Positions 7,259 to 11,769 of a stretch of 11,769 bases of DNA are shown one piece after another; positions within the stretch are counted from its first letter, which is position 1, and the number at the start of each line of letters is the position of its first letter. This DNA is from Verrucomicrobiota bacterium (GTDB lineage: Bacteria > Verrucomicrobiota > Verrucomicrobiia > Limisphaerales > UBA9464). The position numbers and the translations under genes were made by a program. The stretch lies in the NCBI GenBank assembly GCA_025354845.1, contig JANXMD010000459.1, positions 1-11,769 of the forward strand. The letters run 5' to 3'. A model generated the notes under the pieces. That model made no database searches. It was not told the DNA's origin and saw nothing but the letters and a program-made list of their open reading frames with translations.

Positions 7259-7705
7259 TCAGGCCTGTCCGCCGAAGGATAGATAGTCGTCGAGATCCAG
7301 CAGGTCCGCCCAGGAACGAATGTCCTCGCGGGTCTTCGAAAGCTTGCCGACGGCCTCGGCGAAGTAGGCCAGCGTCTCGGCATCGCTGTCCGGGCCGCGA
7401 ACGTTGTGGAAGCCACTCCAGGCTTCGATTTCCCAAGGCGTACGCTTCAACGTGGCACTGGCCTCGACCCATTCCAACATGGCCCCGTCGCCCTTGCCGG
7501 CGGCGACCTGTTGCTGGAATGCCTCGGCATCCACGCCAGTGAACCGGAAGAAGTGCTGATCGAGGGGGCAGTTGAATTTGTAGTCGCCCAACTTGCCGGT
7601 CAGGGAGGCGCGGCATTTGTCGAGGACGCGAGGAAGGATAGCGTAACCGCCGAGGCGGACGCGCATGCTGCGGGGAGGACGCTGAGTCAGATCAGGGGAG
7701 GACAT
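7259..7705 (-). CDS. DUF5069 domain protein
   Basis: 148-aa protein resembling DUF5069, a family of unknown function frequent in Verrucomicrobiota and Planctomycetota. The recognisable block is LGGYAILPRVLDKCRASL (18-35), then KLGDYKFNCPLDQHFFRFTGVDAEAF (38-63) and a helical remainder with WEIEAW and WADLLDLDD. There is no signal peptide or membrane segment, so it is probably cytoplasmic. ATG 7705 was chosen because the frame upstream runs through tandem repeats and encodes only low-complexity sequence. It follows the Old Yellow Enzyme gene by 100 nt of heptamer repeat on the same strand. With no visible promoter of its own, it may depend on readthrough from that gene. The assignment is from memory of the family pattern. 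Confidence 0.78.
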   Translation of the reverse strand: MSSPDLTQRPPRSMRVRLGGYAILPRVLDKCRASLTGKLGDYKFNCPLDQHFFRFTGVDAEAFQQQVAAGKGDGAMLEWVEASATLKRTPWEIEAWSGFHNVRGPDSDAETLAYFAEAVGKLSKTREDIRSWADLLDLDDYLSFGGQA

Positions 7706-7712
7706 AAGAATT

Positions 7713-7768
7713 GGAGTTTGGAGTTTGGAGATGGGAGTTCGGAGATGGGAGTTCGGAGATGGGAGTTC
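7713..7768. repeat. Heptamer tandem array 1 (GGAGNTN, 8 units)
   Basis: Eight contiguous 7-nt units without interruption: GGAGTTT twice, then the pair GGAGATG-GGAGTTC three times, giving a perfect 14-nt period from 7727 to 7768. It begins 8 nt upstream of the DUF5069 start codon and fills the place where a promoter or ribosome-binding site would be. Confidence 0.95.
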
Positions 7769-7778
7769 GGGCTGGACC

Positions 7779-7806
7779 TTCGACTTTCGACTTTCGACCT
7801 TCGACT
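7779..7806. repeat. Heptamer tandem array 2 (TTCGACY, 4 units)
   Basis: Four contiguous 7-nt units, TTCGACT, TTCGACT, TTCGACC, TTCGACT, starting 10 nt after array 1. The last base of the fourth unit is the first base of the plus-strand TTA that forms the Old Yellow Enzyme stop codon, so the array abuts the gene exactly. Read on the minus strand the unit is AGTCGAA. Confidence 0.95.
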
Positions 7807-8897
7807 TAGAGCGCCGGGTAGTCGGTATATCCCTTCGGGCCGGGAGTGTAGAAGGTGGATTCGTCGGGTGGATTGAGCGCCGCGTTCTGGCGCAGGCGGG
7901 CGGGCAGGTCCGGATTGGCGAGGAAGGGGACGCCGAAGGCAATGGCATTGGCCCATCCTTCTGCCAGCGCCTGATTTCCCGAGTCTCCGGTGAACCCGCC
8001 AGCCGAAACGATGGAACCCCCGTAGTACGGACGTAGTTCCTTTGGGCCGACGCCGCCCTGGGCCCCATGGGCGATGTCTTGGGCGGTGACCTGGGTGATG
8101 TGCGCGTAGGCCAGGTTCCGCCGACTCAATTCCCGCAACACGTGTCCGAAGGTCTCGATGGGATTGGAATCGTGCATGTCATTGAACACGCCGCCCGGTG
8201 AGAAACGAATGCCCACTCGATCTGCGCCCCAAACTGAAATCACCGCTTCGGTGACCTCGAGGGTCAGGCGTGCGCGATTGGCCACGGAGCCGCCGTAGCC
8301 ATCGGTGCGTTGATTGGTGCCGTCGCGCAGGAACTGGTCGAGCAGGTAGCCGTTGGCGTTGTGGATTTCCACGCCGTCGAAGCCGGCCTGGCGGGCGAAT
8401 GTGGCGCCGTGCAAGTACTCGGCGATCACTCCTGGGATCTCCGAAATCTCCAACGCGCGCGGCGTGACGTAGTCGGCCATGGCCGAGCCGGTGAACACCT
8501 GGCCCCGAGGCTTGAGGGCGGACGGGGCGACCGGGAGTTCCCCGTTGGGTTGGAAGTCGGGATGTGAAATGCGCCCGACGTGCCAAAGCTGGAGCACCAT
8601 GCGGCCGCCGGCGGCATGCACTGCGTCGGTCACGCGACGCCAGCCCGCCACCTGCGCGTCGGTGAAGATGCCCGGAGTGCTGGGATAGCCGAACCCCCGT
8701 GGCGATACCGAGGTGGCTTCGGCGATGATCAATCCCGCGGAAGCCCGCTGCGCATAATATTCGGCCATCATGGGGCCCGGGACGTTGCCCGCTTCGGCGC
8801 GGCAGCGGGTGAGCGGAGCCATCAACACGCGGTTGGGCAGGGTCAACGCGCCGAGTGAAACCGGGTCGAAGAGGCTGGGGGAGGTGGCTGAGTTCAT
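7806..8897 (-). CDS. Old Yellow Enzyme family NADH:flavin oxidoreductase (NemA-like alkene reductase)
   Basis: FMN-dependent ene-reductase that uses NAD(P)H to reduce activated double bonds, and in NemA relatives also nitro compounds. It has 363 aa, the usual length. Seen: N-terminal PNRVLMAPLTRCRA (21-34, FMN-contacting T30), LQLWHVGRISHPD (102-114), active-site EIHNANGYLLDQFL (177-190) with H179, N182 and Y184 in the places of OYE1 His191, Asn194 and Tyr196, then R231 in GIRFSP, GGF (300-302) and the terminal GYTDYP. The start is ATG 8897, 10 nt after the tetR stop, so both share the tetR promoter. The likely trigger is an electrophile or other toxic compound sensed by the TetR protein. A heptamer array abuts its stop codon. 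Confidence 0.93.
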   Translation of the reverse strand: MNSATSPSLFDPVSLGALTLPNRVLMAPLTRCRAEAGNVPGPMMAEYYAQRASAGLIIAEATSVSPRGFGYPSTPGIFTDAQVAGWRRVTDAVHAAGGRMVLQLWHVGRISHPDFQPNGELPVAPSALKPRGQVFTGSAMADYVTPRALEISEIPGVIAEYLHGATFARQAGFDGVEIHNANGYLLDQFLRDGTNQRTDGYGGSVANRARLTLEVTEAVISVWGADRVGIRFSPGGVFNDMHDSNPIETFGHVLRELSRRNLAYAHITQVTAQDIAHGAQGGVGPKELRPYYGGSIVSAGGFTGDSGNQALAEGWANAIAFGVPFLANPDLPARLRQNAALNPPDESTFYTPGPKGYTDYPAL

Positions 8898-8907
8898 GAA
8901 AAAGGGG

Positions 8908-9543
8908 TTAGATGCGGGACCGTCGGGCGGGGGTTTCGGTCTTCACCTGCGCAATGGCGTCATGCACCGCGCGCTCCGCGATGGCGGTGAGCACGGGGCG
9001 CGACGGATGGAGCCGGGCGGTCTGCAGAATTCCAAACAGCGTGGTGAGCAGGCATTGCGCCCCGGCCCGTGCGGCACGGGTCGCGGAGGGACGCCGCGGT
9101 GAGGCCGCGGCGCGTTCGAGGAGCTGTGCGAGTGCCTCCTCCAGTTCGGCGAAATGCCCATGAACTAACTGTCCGATCTCGGCATCCCCAGAGGCGTCTT
9201 CGGCGAGCGTGTTGGCCAGCAAGCATCCCCGCGGTGCGGCTCCCTTCGGTCCGAGCTGTCCCTCGACAATGACCTGAAAAAACTGCCGCAGGCCGGTTTC
9301 GGGGTCTGCCGCCTTGCGAAGGGGATCGATCAGTCGCTTCCGGGATTCCTCCGCGTAGGCTGCGCACGCCTTCAGAAAAAGCCCCTTCTTGCCGCCTAGT
9401 TCGCCATAGAGACCGAACCGGTTCAGCCCCGTGTCCGCCACCAACTCCTCGACCGAGGTGCCTGCCAGCCCCTGACGCCAGAACCGGGCGATGGCGAGTT
9501 GCGCCACCCGTTCCCGATCACATTCCTGGGGCCGTCCTGACAT
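8908..9543 (-). CDS. TetR/AcrR family transcriptional regulator
   Basis: 211-aa one-component repressor-type regulator. The N-terminal TetR DNA-binding domain is clear: RERVAQLAIARFWRQGLAGTSVEELVADTGLNRFGLYGELGGKKGLF, with the helix-turn-helix at about residues 29-48. A helical ligand-binding domain follows, containing RGCLLANTLAE, as in regulators of quinone or electrophile response related to NemR. It is the first gene of a unit with the Old Yellow Enzyme gene (10-nt gap). ATG 9543 lies 7 nt after a -10 hexamer, and a perfect 8-bp inverted repeat covers the promoter, so it probably represses itself and the reductase. The ligand is unknown. Confidence 0.92.
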   Translation of the reverse strand: MSGRPQECDRERVAQLAIARFWRQGLAGTSVEELVADTGLNRFGLYGELGGKKGLFLKACAAYAEESRKRLIDPLRKAADPETGLRQFFQVIVEGQLGPKGAAPRGCLLANTLAEDASGDAEIGQLVHGHFAELEEALAQLLERAAASPRRPSATRAARAGAQCLLTTLFGILQTARLHPSRPVLTAIAERAVHDAIAQVKTETPARRSRI

Positions 9544-9546
9544 TGA

Positions 9547-9568
9547 TTTCAGAATAGGTGTTCTGAAA
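9547..9568. promoter_or_regulatory. Probable TetR operator
   Basis: TTTCAGAA-TAGGTG-TTCTGAAA is a perfect 8-bp inverted repeat with a 6-nt spacer. It spans the -10 hexamer and much of the -35/-10 spacer of the tetR promoter and ends 4 nt before the start codon. The 22-bp size and the overlap are typical of autoregulated TetR systems. It is the only such element in the intergenic region. Confidence 0.78.
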
Positions 9569-9578
9569 ACGGTGTCAA
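9551..9578 (-). promoter_or_regulatory. Promoter of the tetR-OYE unit (leaderless)
   Basis: On the minus strand, TTGACA (9578-9573), 16-nt spacer, TATTCT (9556-9551), then exactly 7 nt to the ATG at 9543. The -35 is a perfect consensus hexamer. Transcription should begin at or next to the start codon. Confidence 0.72.
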
Positions 9579-9621
9579 ATGAGGTGGCGACGGGGGAATC
9601 GCAGTGGGTTCCGTTGAGGTC

Positions 9622-9651
9622 TTGAGTTCCCGGGTCCGAACGCGCTACGGT
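9622..9651 (+). promoter_or_regulatory. Candidate promoter of the PEP-CTERM gene
   Basis: TTGAGT (9622-9627), 18-nt spacer, TACGGT (9646-9651), the same -10 hexamer as at 6145. The predicted start near 9658 lies about 200 nt before the PEP-CTERM start codon. An alternative -35 TTGAGG at 9614 is too distant. Confidence 0.5.
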
Positions 9652-9657
9652 CTGCAA

Positions 9658-9861
9658 TCTTGTGTGCGTCGGCGGACGTCGTGAATGGCCCCTGGAAGGG
9701 GGCCCTCTGTGCCATTTCCGGGAGGGCGGAAGTGCAATCGGAGGAAGTCGGATGCAAAGCAAGGAACCATCGGAGCCGGGACGGTAGCGCGGGAAGGGCG
9801 TGGCAACGCGCCCTTCGAGGAAACCGCAATCGGAATCCCGGCCTCGTTTCCAGTGACTGCT
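9658..9861 (+). other. Structured 5' leader of the PEP-CTERM gene
   Basis: About 200 nt between the candidate promoter and the PEP-CTERM start, open in frame from 9685 but encoding nothing recognisable. It can form a series of hairpins: 9667-9670/9675-9678 (loop GGCG); 9687-9692/9699-9704 (GGCCCC/GGGGCC); 9713-9720/9727-9734 (8 bp, one G-U); and 9793-9802/9807-9816, a 10-bp stem with one G-U closed by a GCAA (GNRA) tetraloop. The 9-mer GCAATCGGA occurs at 9734 and 9826. The segment GGATGCAAAGC (9750-9760) recalls the core of class I c-di-GMP riboswitches, but the rest does not fit well. No RNA family is assigned. Confidence 0.45.
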
Positions 9862-10584
9862 ATGCGTGTTAAGAATTGGGTCGGCCCTCAACTGTTCCTC
9901 GTTTCCTGCATCCTCTCGGGTGTGTCGACCCAGGCTGCCCTGTTTGACAAGAACGAGCCGGTGGGTGCCGGCGTGGGCCACGTGGCTGGGACCTTCGGGT
10001 TTTACTTTACGCCTCGGCAGGATGTTTTTGTTTCCCAGTTAGGCGCCTTCAACTACTCGTTCTACACGACCGGATCGGCCGTGGTTGAGATCTGGAAGCA
10101 GGGGGCCGCCACGGCCGAAGCGTCGGCGATCGTCCCCCTGGGCGGATCCTCGCAGCAAGACGCCGATTTCAACTACGACTTCACCTCCCTCTCCAGTCCT
10201 TGGCCCACGCTCACGGCGGGAGTCCACTACCTGCTGGTCTGGAAGGACAATCTGGGGTCCTCCGTGCAGCCATTTGCGGATGGAATCCACTCCACGGTCA
10301 ACGGGCCGATTGCGGCCTACGATGTGCCGGTTTCTGGGCCCGGACTGATCACCCTGAACTACACCTACATTTTCTCCGGATCGAGCCTGGCGGGCATCAA
10401 TCCCTGGGATGAACAGCATGTGGATGGATGGGAAAAGTCGATCATCACCGGAACCCCTTCGTACATGGATGTGAACCTGGAGGTGGTCGCCGTCCCGGAA
10501 CCTGCGGAAAGTGGGGTCGTGTTCGGGGTGGCGGCTTTGGGGTTGGCGTACTTCATTCGGCGGACTCGTTGCGCCGCCCGGTGA
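9862..10584 (+). CDS. PEP-CTERM sorting domain protein
   Basis: 240-aa predicted exported protein. The signal peptide is at 1-25 (MRVKNW, hydrophobic core, cleavage after VSTQA). The C-terminal sorting signal is VPEP (211-214), a hydrophobic segment (about 217-232) and a basic tail RRTRCAAR, the pattern recognised by exosortase for cell-surface delivery in Verrucomicrobiota and other exopolysaccharide-making Gram-negatives. The middle is beta-rich (TFGFYFTPRQDVFVSQLGAFNY, SAVVEIWKQGA, GVHYLLVWKDN), resembling the carbohydrate-binding-like or DUF4082-type beta-sandwich modules often found with PEP-CTERM; this is tentative. ATG 9862 was chosen over the upstream start at 9685 because it directly precedes the signal peptide. 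No exosortase is present in the window. Confidence 0.85.
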   Translation: MRVKNWVGPQLFLVSCILSGVSTQAALFDKNEPVGAGVGHVAGTFGFYFTPRQDVFVSQLGAFNYSFYTTGSAVVEIWKQGAATAEASAIVPLGGSSQQDADFNYDFTSLSSPWPTLTAGVHYLLVWKDNLGSSVQPFADGIHSTVNGPIAAYDVPVSGPGLITLNYTYIFSGSSLAGINPWDEQHVDGWEKSIITGTPSYMDVNLEVVAVPEPAESGVVFGVAALGLAYFIRRTRCAAR

Positions 10585-10595
10585 CGCCAATACCA

Positions 10596-10624
10596 TTGAT
10601 AAGTGGTTTCTACCATGCTAGAAT
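10596..10624 (+). promoter_or_regulatory. Promoter of the vapBC operon (leaderless)
   Basis: TTGATA (10596-10601), 17-nt spacer, TAGAAT (10619-10624) with a TG one base upstream (extended -10-like), then exactly 7 nt to the ATG at 10632. Both hexamers are 5/6 matches to the sigma-70 consensus at ideal spacing, making this one of the strongest promoters in the window. Confidence 0.78.
10604..10615. promoter_or_regulatory. Candidate antitoxin operator
   Basis: TGGT-TTCT-ACCA is an inverted repeat within the -35/-10 spacer of the vapBC promoter. Further ACCAT copies at 10592 and 10612 flank it. The position suits autoregulation by an AbrB-type antitoxin, but half-sites of 4 bp are weak evidence. 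Confidence 0.4.
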
Positions 10625-10631
10625 GCCATTT

Positions 10632-10886
10632 ATGGATGCACGGATCACCATCGACAAAGCCGGTCGCGTCATTCTCCCCAAACCCTTGCGGGAGGAACTT
10701 CAACTGCTCCCCGGCGACACACTGGAGCTGCAAAGTTCCGGCGAACGTATCGTGCTGCGCCCGCTTCGCCCCGCCTTGCCCGTCGCCAAGGAAAAGGGCG
10801 TCTGGGTATTCCGCAGTGGCCAACCTTTGGCCGCCCGCGTCACCGACGACGCCCTTCGTGAGCTCCGGGAACCTCGCGGCGCATGA
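10632..10886 (+). CDS. vapB: AbrB/MazE-type antitoxin (VapB)
   Basis: 84-aa protein with an N-terminal SpoVT-AbrB swapped-hairpin DNA-binding domain: ARITIDKAGRVILPKPLREEL (3-23), PGDTLEL, GERIVLRP. The C-terminal third, which would bind and neutralise the toxin, contains GVWVFRSGQPL. ATG 10632 was chosen over the in-frame ATG at 10623 because the latter lies inside the -10 hexamer while 10632 is 7 nt after it. The stop codon overlaps the toxin start as ATGA, a layout that couples translation of the two. It probably represses its own promoter together with the toxin. Confidence 0.88.
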   Translation: MDARITIDKAGRVILPKPLREELQLLPGDTLELQSSGERIVLRPLRPALPVAKEKGVWVFRSGQPLAARVTDDALRELREPRGA

Positions 10887-11308
10887 AAGCCTTTCTGGAT
10901 ACCTCAGTGCTGGTTCCCGTCGCTCTGGGCGACCACGAACTGCACGACGCCTGTTTGAAACTGTTTGTCCGCCACCCGCTGGGTGAAGCCTGTTGCGCGG
11001 CTCACAGCCTGGCCGAAGTCTATGCCGTGCTCACCAAGCTGCCCGGGAAGCACCGCATCACGCCAGACCAAGCCATGCTGTTTATCGGCAGCCTACGCGA
11101 ACGACTCACGGTGGTGAGCCTCACCGGCGGGGAATACGCCGAGGCGCTCGCCCGAGCGGCCACGCTCGGCATCCAGGGAGGCACAGTGTACGACCTGCTT
11201 CTGTCGGCGTGCGCCCTCAAGGCCGAGGCGAAAGCTATCTACACCTCTAACCTTCGGCACTACGCGCTTTGCGGGACGGAGGTGCTGCGCCGTCTCAAGA
11301 CACCCTGA
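10883..11308 (+). CDS. vapC: PIN-domain ribonuclease toxin (VapC family)
   Basis: 141-aa PIN-domain protein, probably the toxin of a type II VapBC pair that cleaves RNA when the antitoxin is lost. Acidic active-site residues are in place: D6 in FLDTSVLV, E45 in SLAEVYAVL, D104 in TVYDLLLSACA, and the final TSNLRHY (121-127), where N123 takes the place often held by Asp, as is common in this PIN subgroup. The length is normal and no frame break is seen, so it looks intact. The start codon overlaps the antitoxin stop (ATGA). No terminator is seen after its stop; repeat-rich DNA follows. The RNA target cannot be predicted from this sequence. Confidence 0.9.
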   Translation: MKAFLDTSVLVPVALGDHELHDACLKLFVRHPLGEACCAAHSLAEVYAVLTKLPGKHRITPDQAMLFIGSLRERLTVVSLTGGEYAEALARAATLGIQGGTVYDLLLSACALKAEAKAIYTSNLRHYALCGTEVLRRLKTP

Positions 11309-11420
11309 AACAGGTTTGCTCCACCGAATCGCCCGACTACCTGCCCTCACGTCGCTTCTCCCGAAGGCATTTGTCACCTGTACGGATCTGACCCCAGACG
11401 CCCTCGCCTCCGTCCCCTCC

Positions 11421-11504
11421 TTCTTTGCGCCTTTGCGTCCTCCGCGCGAGACCTCGCCGTTCCGCGTCCAAGACCGTCACGCAAAGAACGCCAAGCCGCC
11501 AAGG
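11421..11504. repeat. Inverted TTTGCG/CGCAAA repeat element
   Basis: TTCTTTGCG (11421-11429) and CGCAAAGAA (11480-11488) form a perfect 9-bp inverted pair about 50 bp apart. A second TTTGCGT (11432-11438) and the CCAAG steps after the right arm extend the pattern. From memory, stretches built on CTTTGCG and CGCCAAG steps are frequent as dispersed intergenic sequences in bacterial genomes. No coding sequence is credible here. Confidence 0.55.
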
Positions 11505-11546
11505 CCCGAAGGATCTTCAGCTTTTGCCATTCGACTCCCGCCCCCC

Positions 11547-11592
11547 GGGCCAACGGCCCATCACAACTCTAGCCTGGGGTGCGAACCCCAGG
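11547..11592. repeat. Paired hairpins in repeat-like intergenic DNA
   Basis: A GGGCC-AAC-GGCCC hairpin (11547-11559) is followed by CCTGGGGT-GCGA-ACCCCAGG (11573-11592), an 8-bp perfect stem with a GNRA-type tetraloop. A shorter GACAC-TCTTT-GTGTC hairpin lies downstream (11647-11661). None has a T tract, so they are not ordinary terminators. The arrangement resembles a dispersed palindromic repeat. The stretch 11309-11705 holds no other recognisable feature. Confidence 0.55.
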
Positions 11593-11705
11593 AATCTCCC
11601 CTCACTCGCCCCCAAGCGCTGAAGGCGCATCTCACAGGCCAGGAGCGACACTCTTTGTGTCAATATATGAGACAGCCACGGGCTCCCTAATCACCAGTGC
11701 CCCAC

Positions 11706-11768
11706 TCAGGCCGTGGGAATCGACATCCCGCCCAGTTCCCTCACCTTCGTCAGCAGCTGATCCGCGCC
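11706..11768 (-). CDS. Probable C-terminal end of a minus-strand gene (truncated by window)
   Basis: On the minus strand one frame reads GADQLLTKVRELGGMSIPTA and then stops with TGA at 11708-11706. The amphipathic, ordinary composition contrasts with the biased sequence to its left, suggesting a genuine protein end whose 5' part lies beyond the window. Only 20 residues are visible and no family can be named. Chance is a real alternative. Confidence 0.4.
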   Translation of the reverse strand, partial: GADQLLTKVRELGGMSIPTA

Positions 11769-11769
11769 G

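Noticed and set aside
7241..7260. Terminator between hscB and the DUF5069 gene
   Set aside because: ACCCG-CGT-CGGGT forms a 5-bp stem extended only through a bulge, and there is no T tract on either strand.
7713..7806. CRISPR array
   Set aside because: The units are contiguous heptamers without spacers, and no cas genes are present.
9734..9816. Calling the leader a class I c-di-GMP riboswitch
   Set aside because: GGATGCAAAGC and AGCCGGG resemble parts of the family, but the hairpin before the core is weak and the distance to the second block is too short. Kept only as something to test.
9685..9861. N-terminal extension of the PEP-CTERM protein starting at 9685
   Set aside because: The extra 59 residues are low-complexity and basic and would place the signal peptide internally. 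The start at 9862 directly precedes a normal signal peptide.
11316..11690. Plus-strand open frame of 124 codons after vapC
   Set aside because: Pro/Arg/Ser-rich composition, no domain, and it runs through the inverted repeats and hairpins.

Overview
The window looks like a GC-rich chromosome segment from Verrucomicrobiota or a close PVC relative. This is inferred from gene content: a PEP-CTERM surface protein, an exported sugar-isomerase-like TIM-barrel protein, a DUF5069 protein, hardly any Shine-Dalgarno sequences, and short-repeat arrays between genes. No marker gene fixes the taxonomy.

Layout. Positions 1-92 hold the 3' end of a 5S rRNA and its intrinsic terminator, so an rRNA operon ends here. 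A 3-methyladenine DNA glycosylase (210-773) and an exported or lipoprotein TIM-barrel sugar isomerase/epimerase-like protein (849-1688) follow on the plus strand. A perfect 13-bp hairpin (1718-1748) separates them from a minus-strand threonine operon, hom (4220-2874) then thrC (2856-1783). Divergent from hom is an enlarged rimO (4357-6081) with a His-Asp run. Next come an A-type Fe-S carrier (6158-6562) and hscB (6614-7240).

Convergent to hscB is a minus-strand unit reading TetR regulator (9543-8908), Old Yellow Enzyme (8897-7806) and DUF5069 protein (7705-7259). The TetR promoter is overlapped by a perfect inverted repeat, which suggests autoregulated control of the reductase. Two heptamer arrays separate the reductase from the DUF5069 gene.

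Divergent from tetR is a PEP-CTERM protein gene (9862-10584), preceded by a leader of about 200 nt with several stable hairpins. A VapBC-type toxin-antitoxin pair follows (10632-11308). Then comes about 400 nt of repeat-like, hairpin-rich DNA without a credible gene, and the last bases probably hold the C-terminus of a minus-strand gene.

The most coherent unusual signal is in how genes start. Three genes (the Fe-S carrier, tetR, vapB) have a good -35/-10 pair whose -10 hexamer ends exactly 7 nt before the ATG, and rimO is similar at 9 nt. These transcripts should be leaderless. Against that background the long structured leader of the PEP-CTERM gene stands out as a possible regulatory RNA. 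I see no CRISPR array, transposase, phage module or clearly new multi-gene system.
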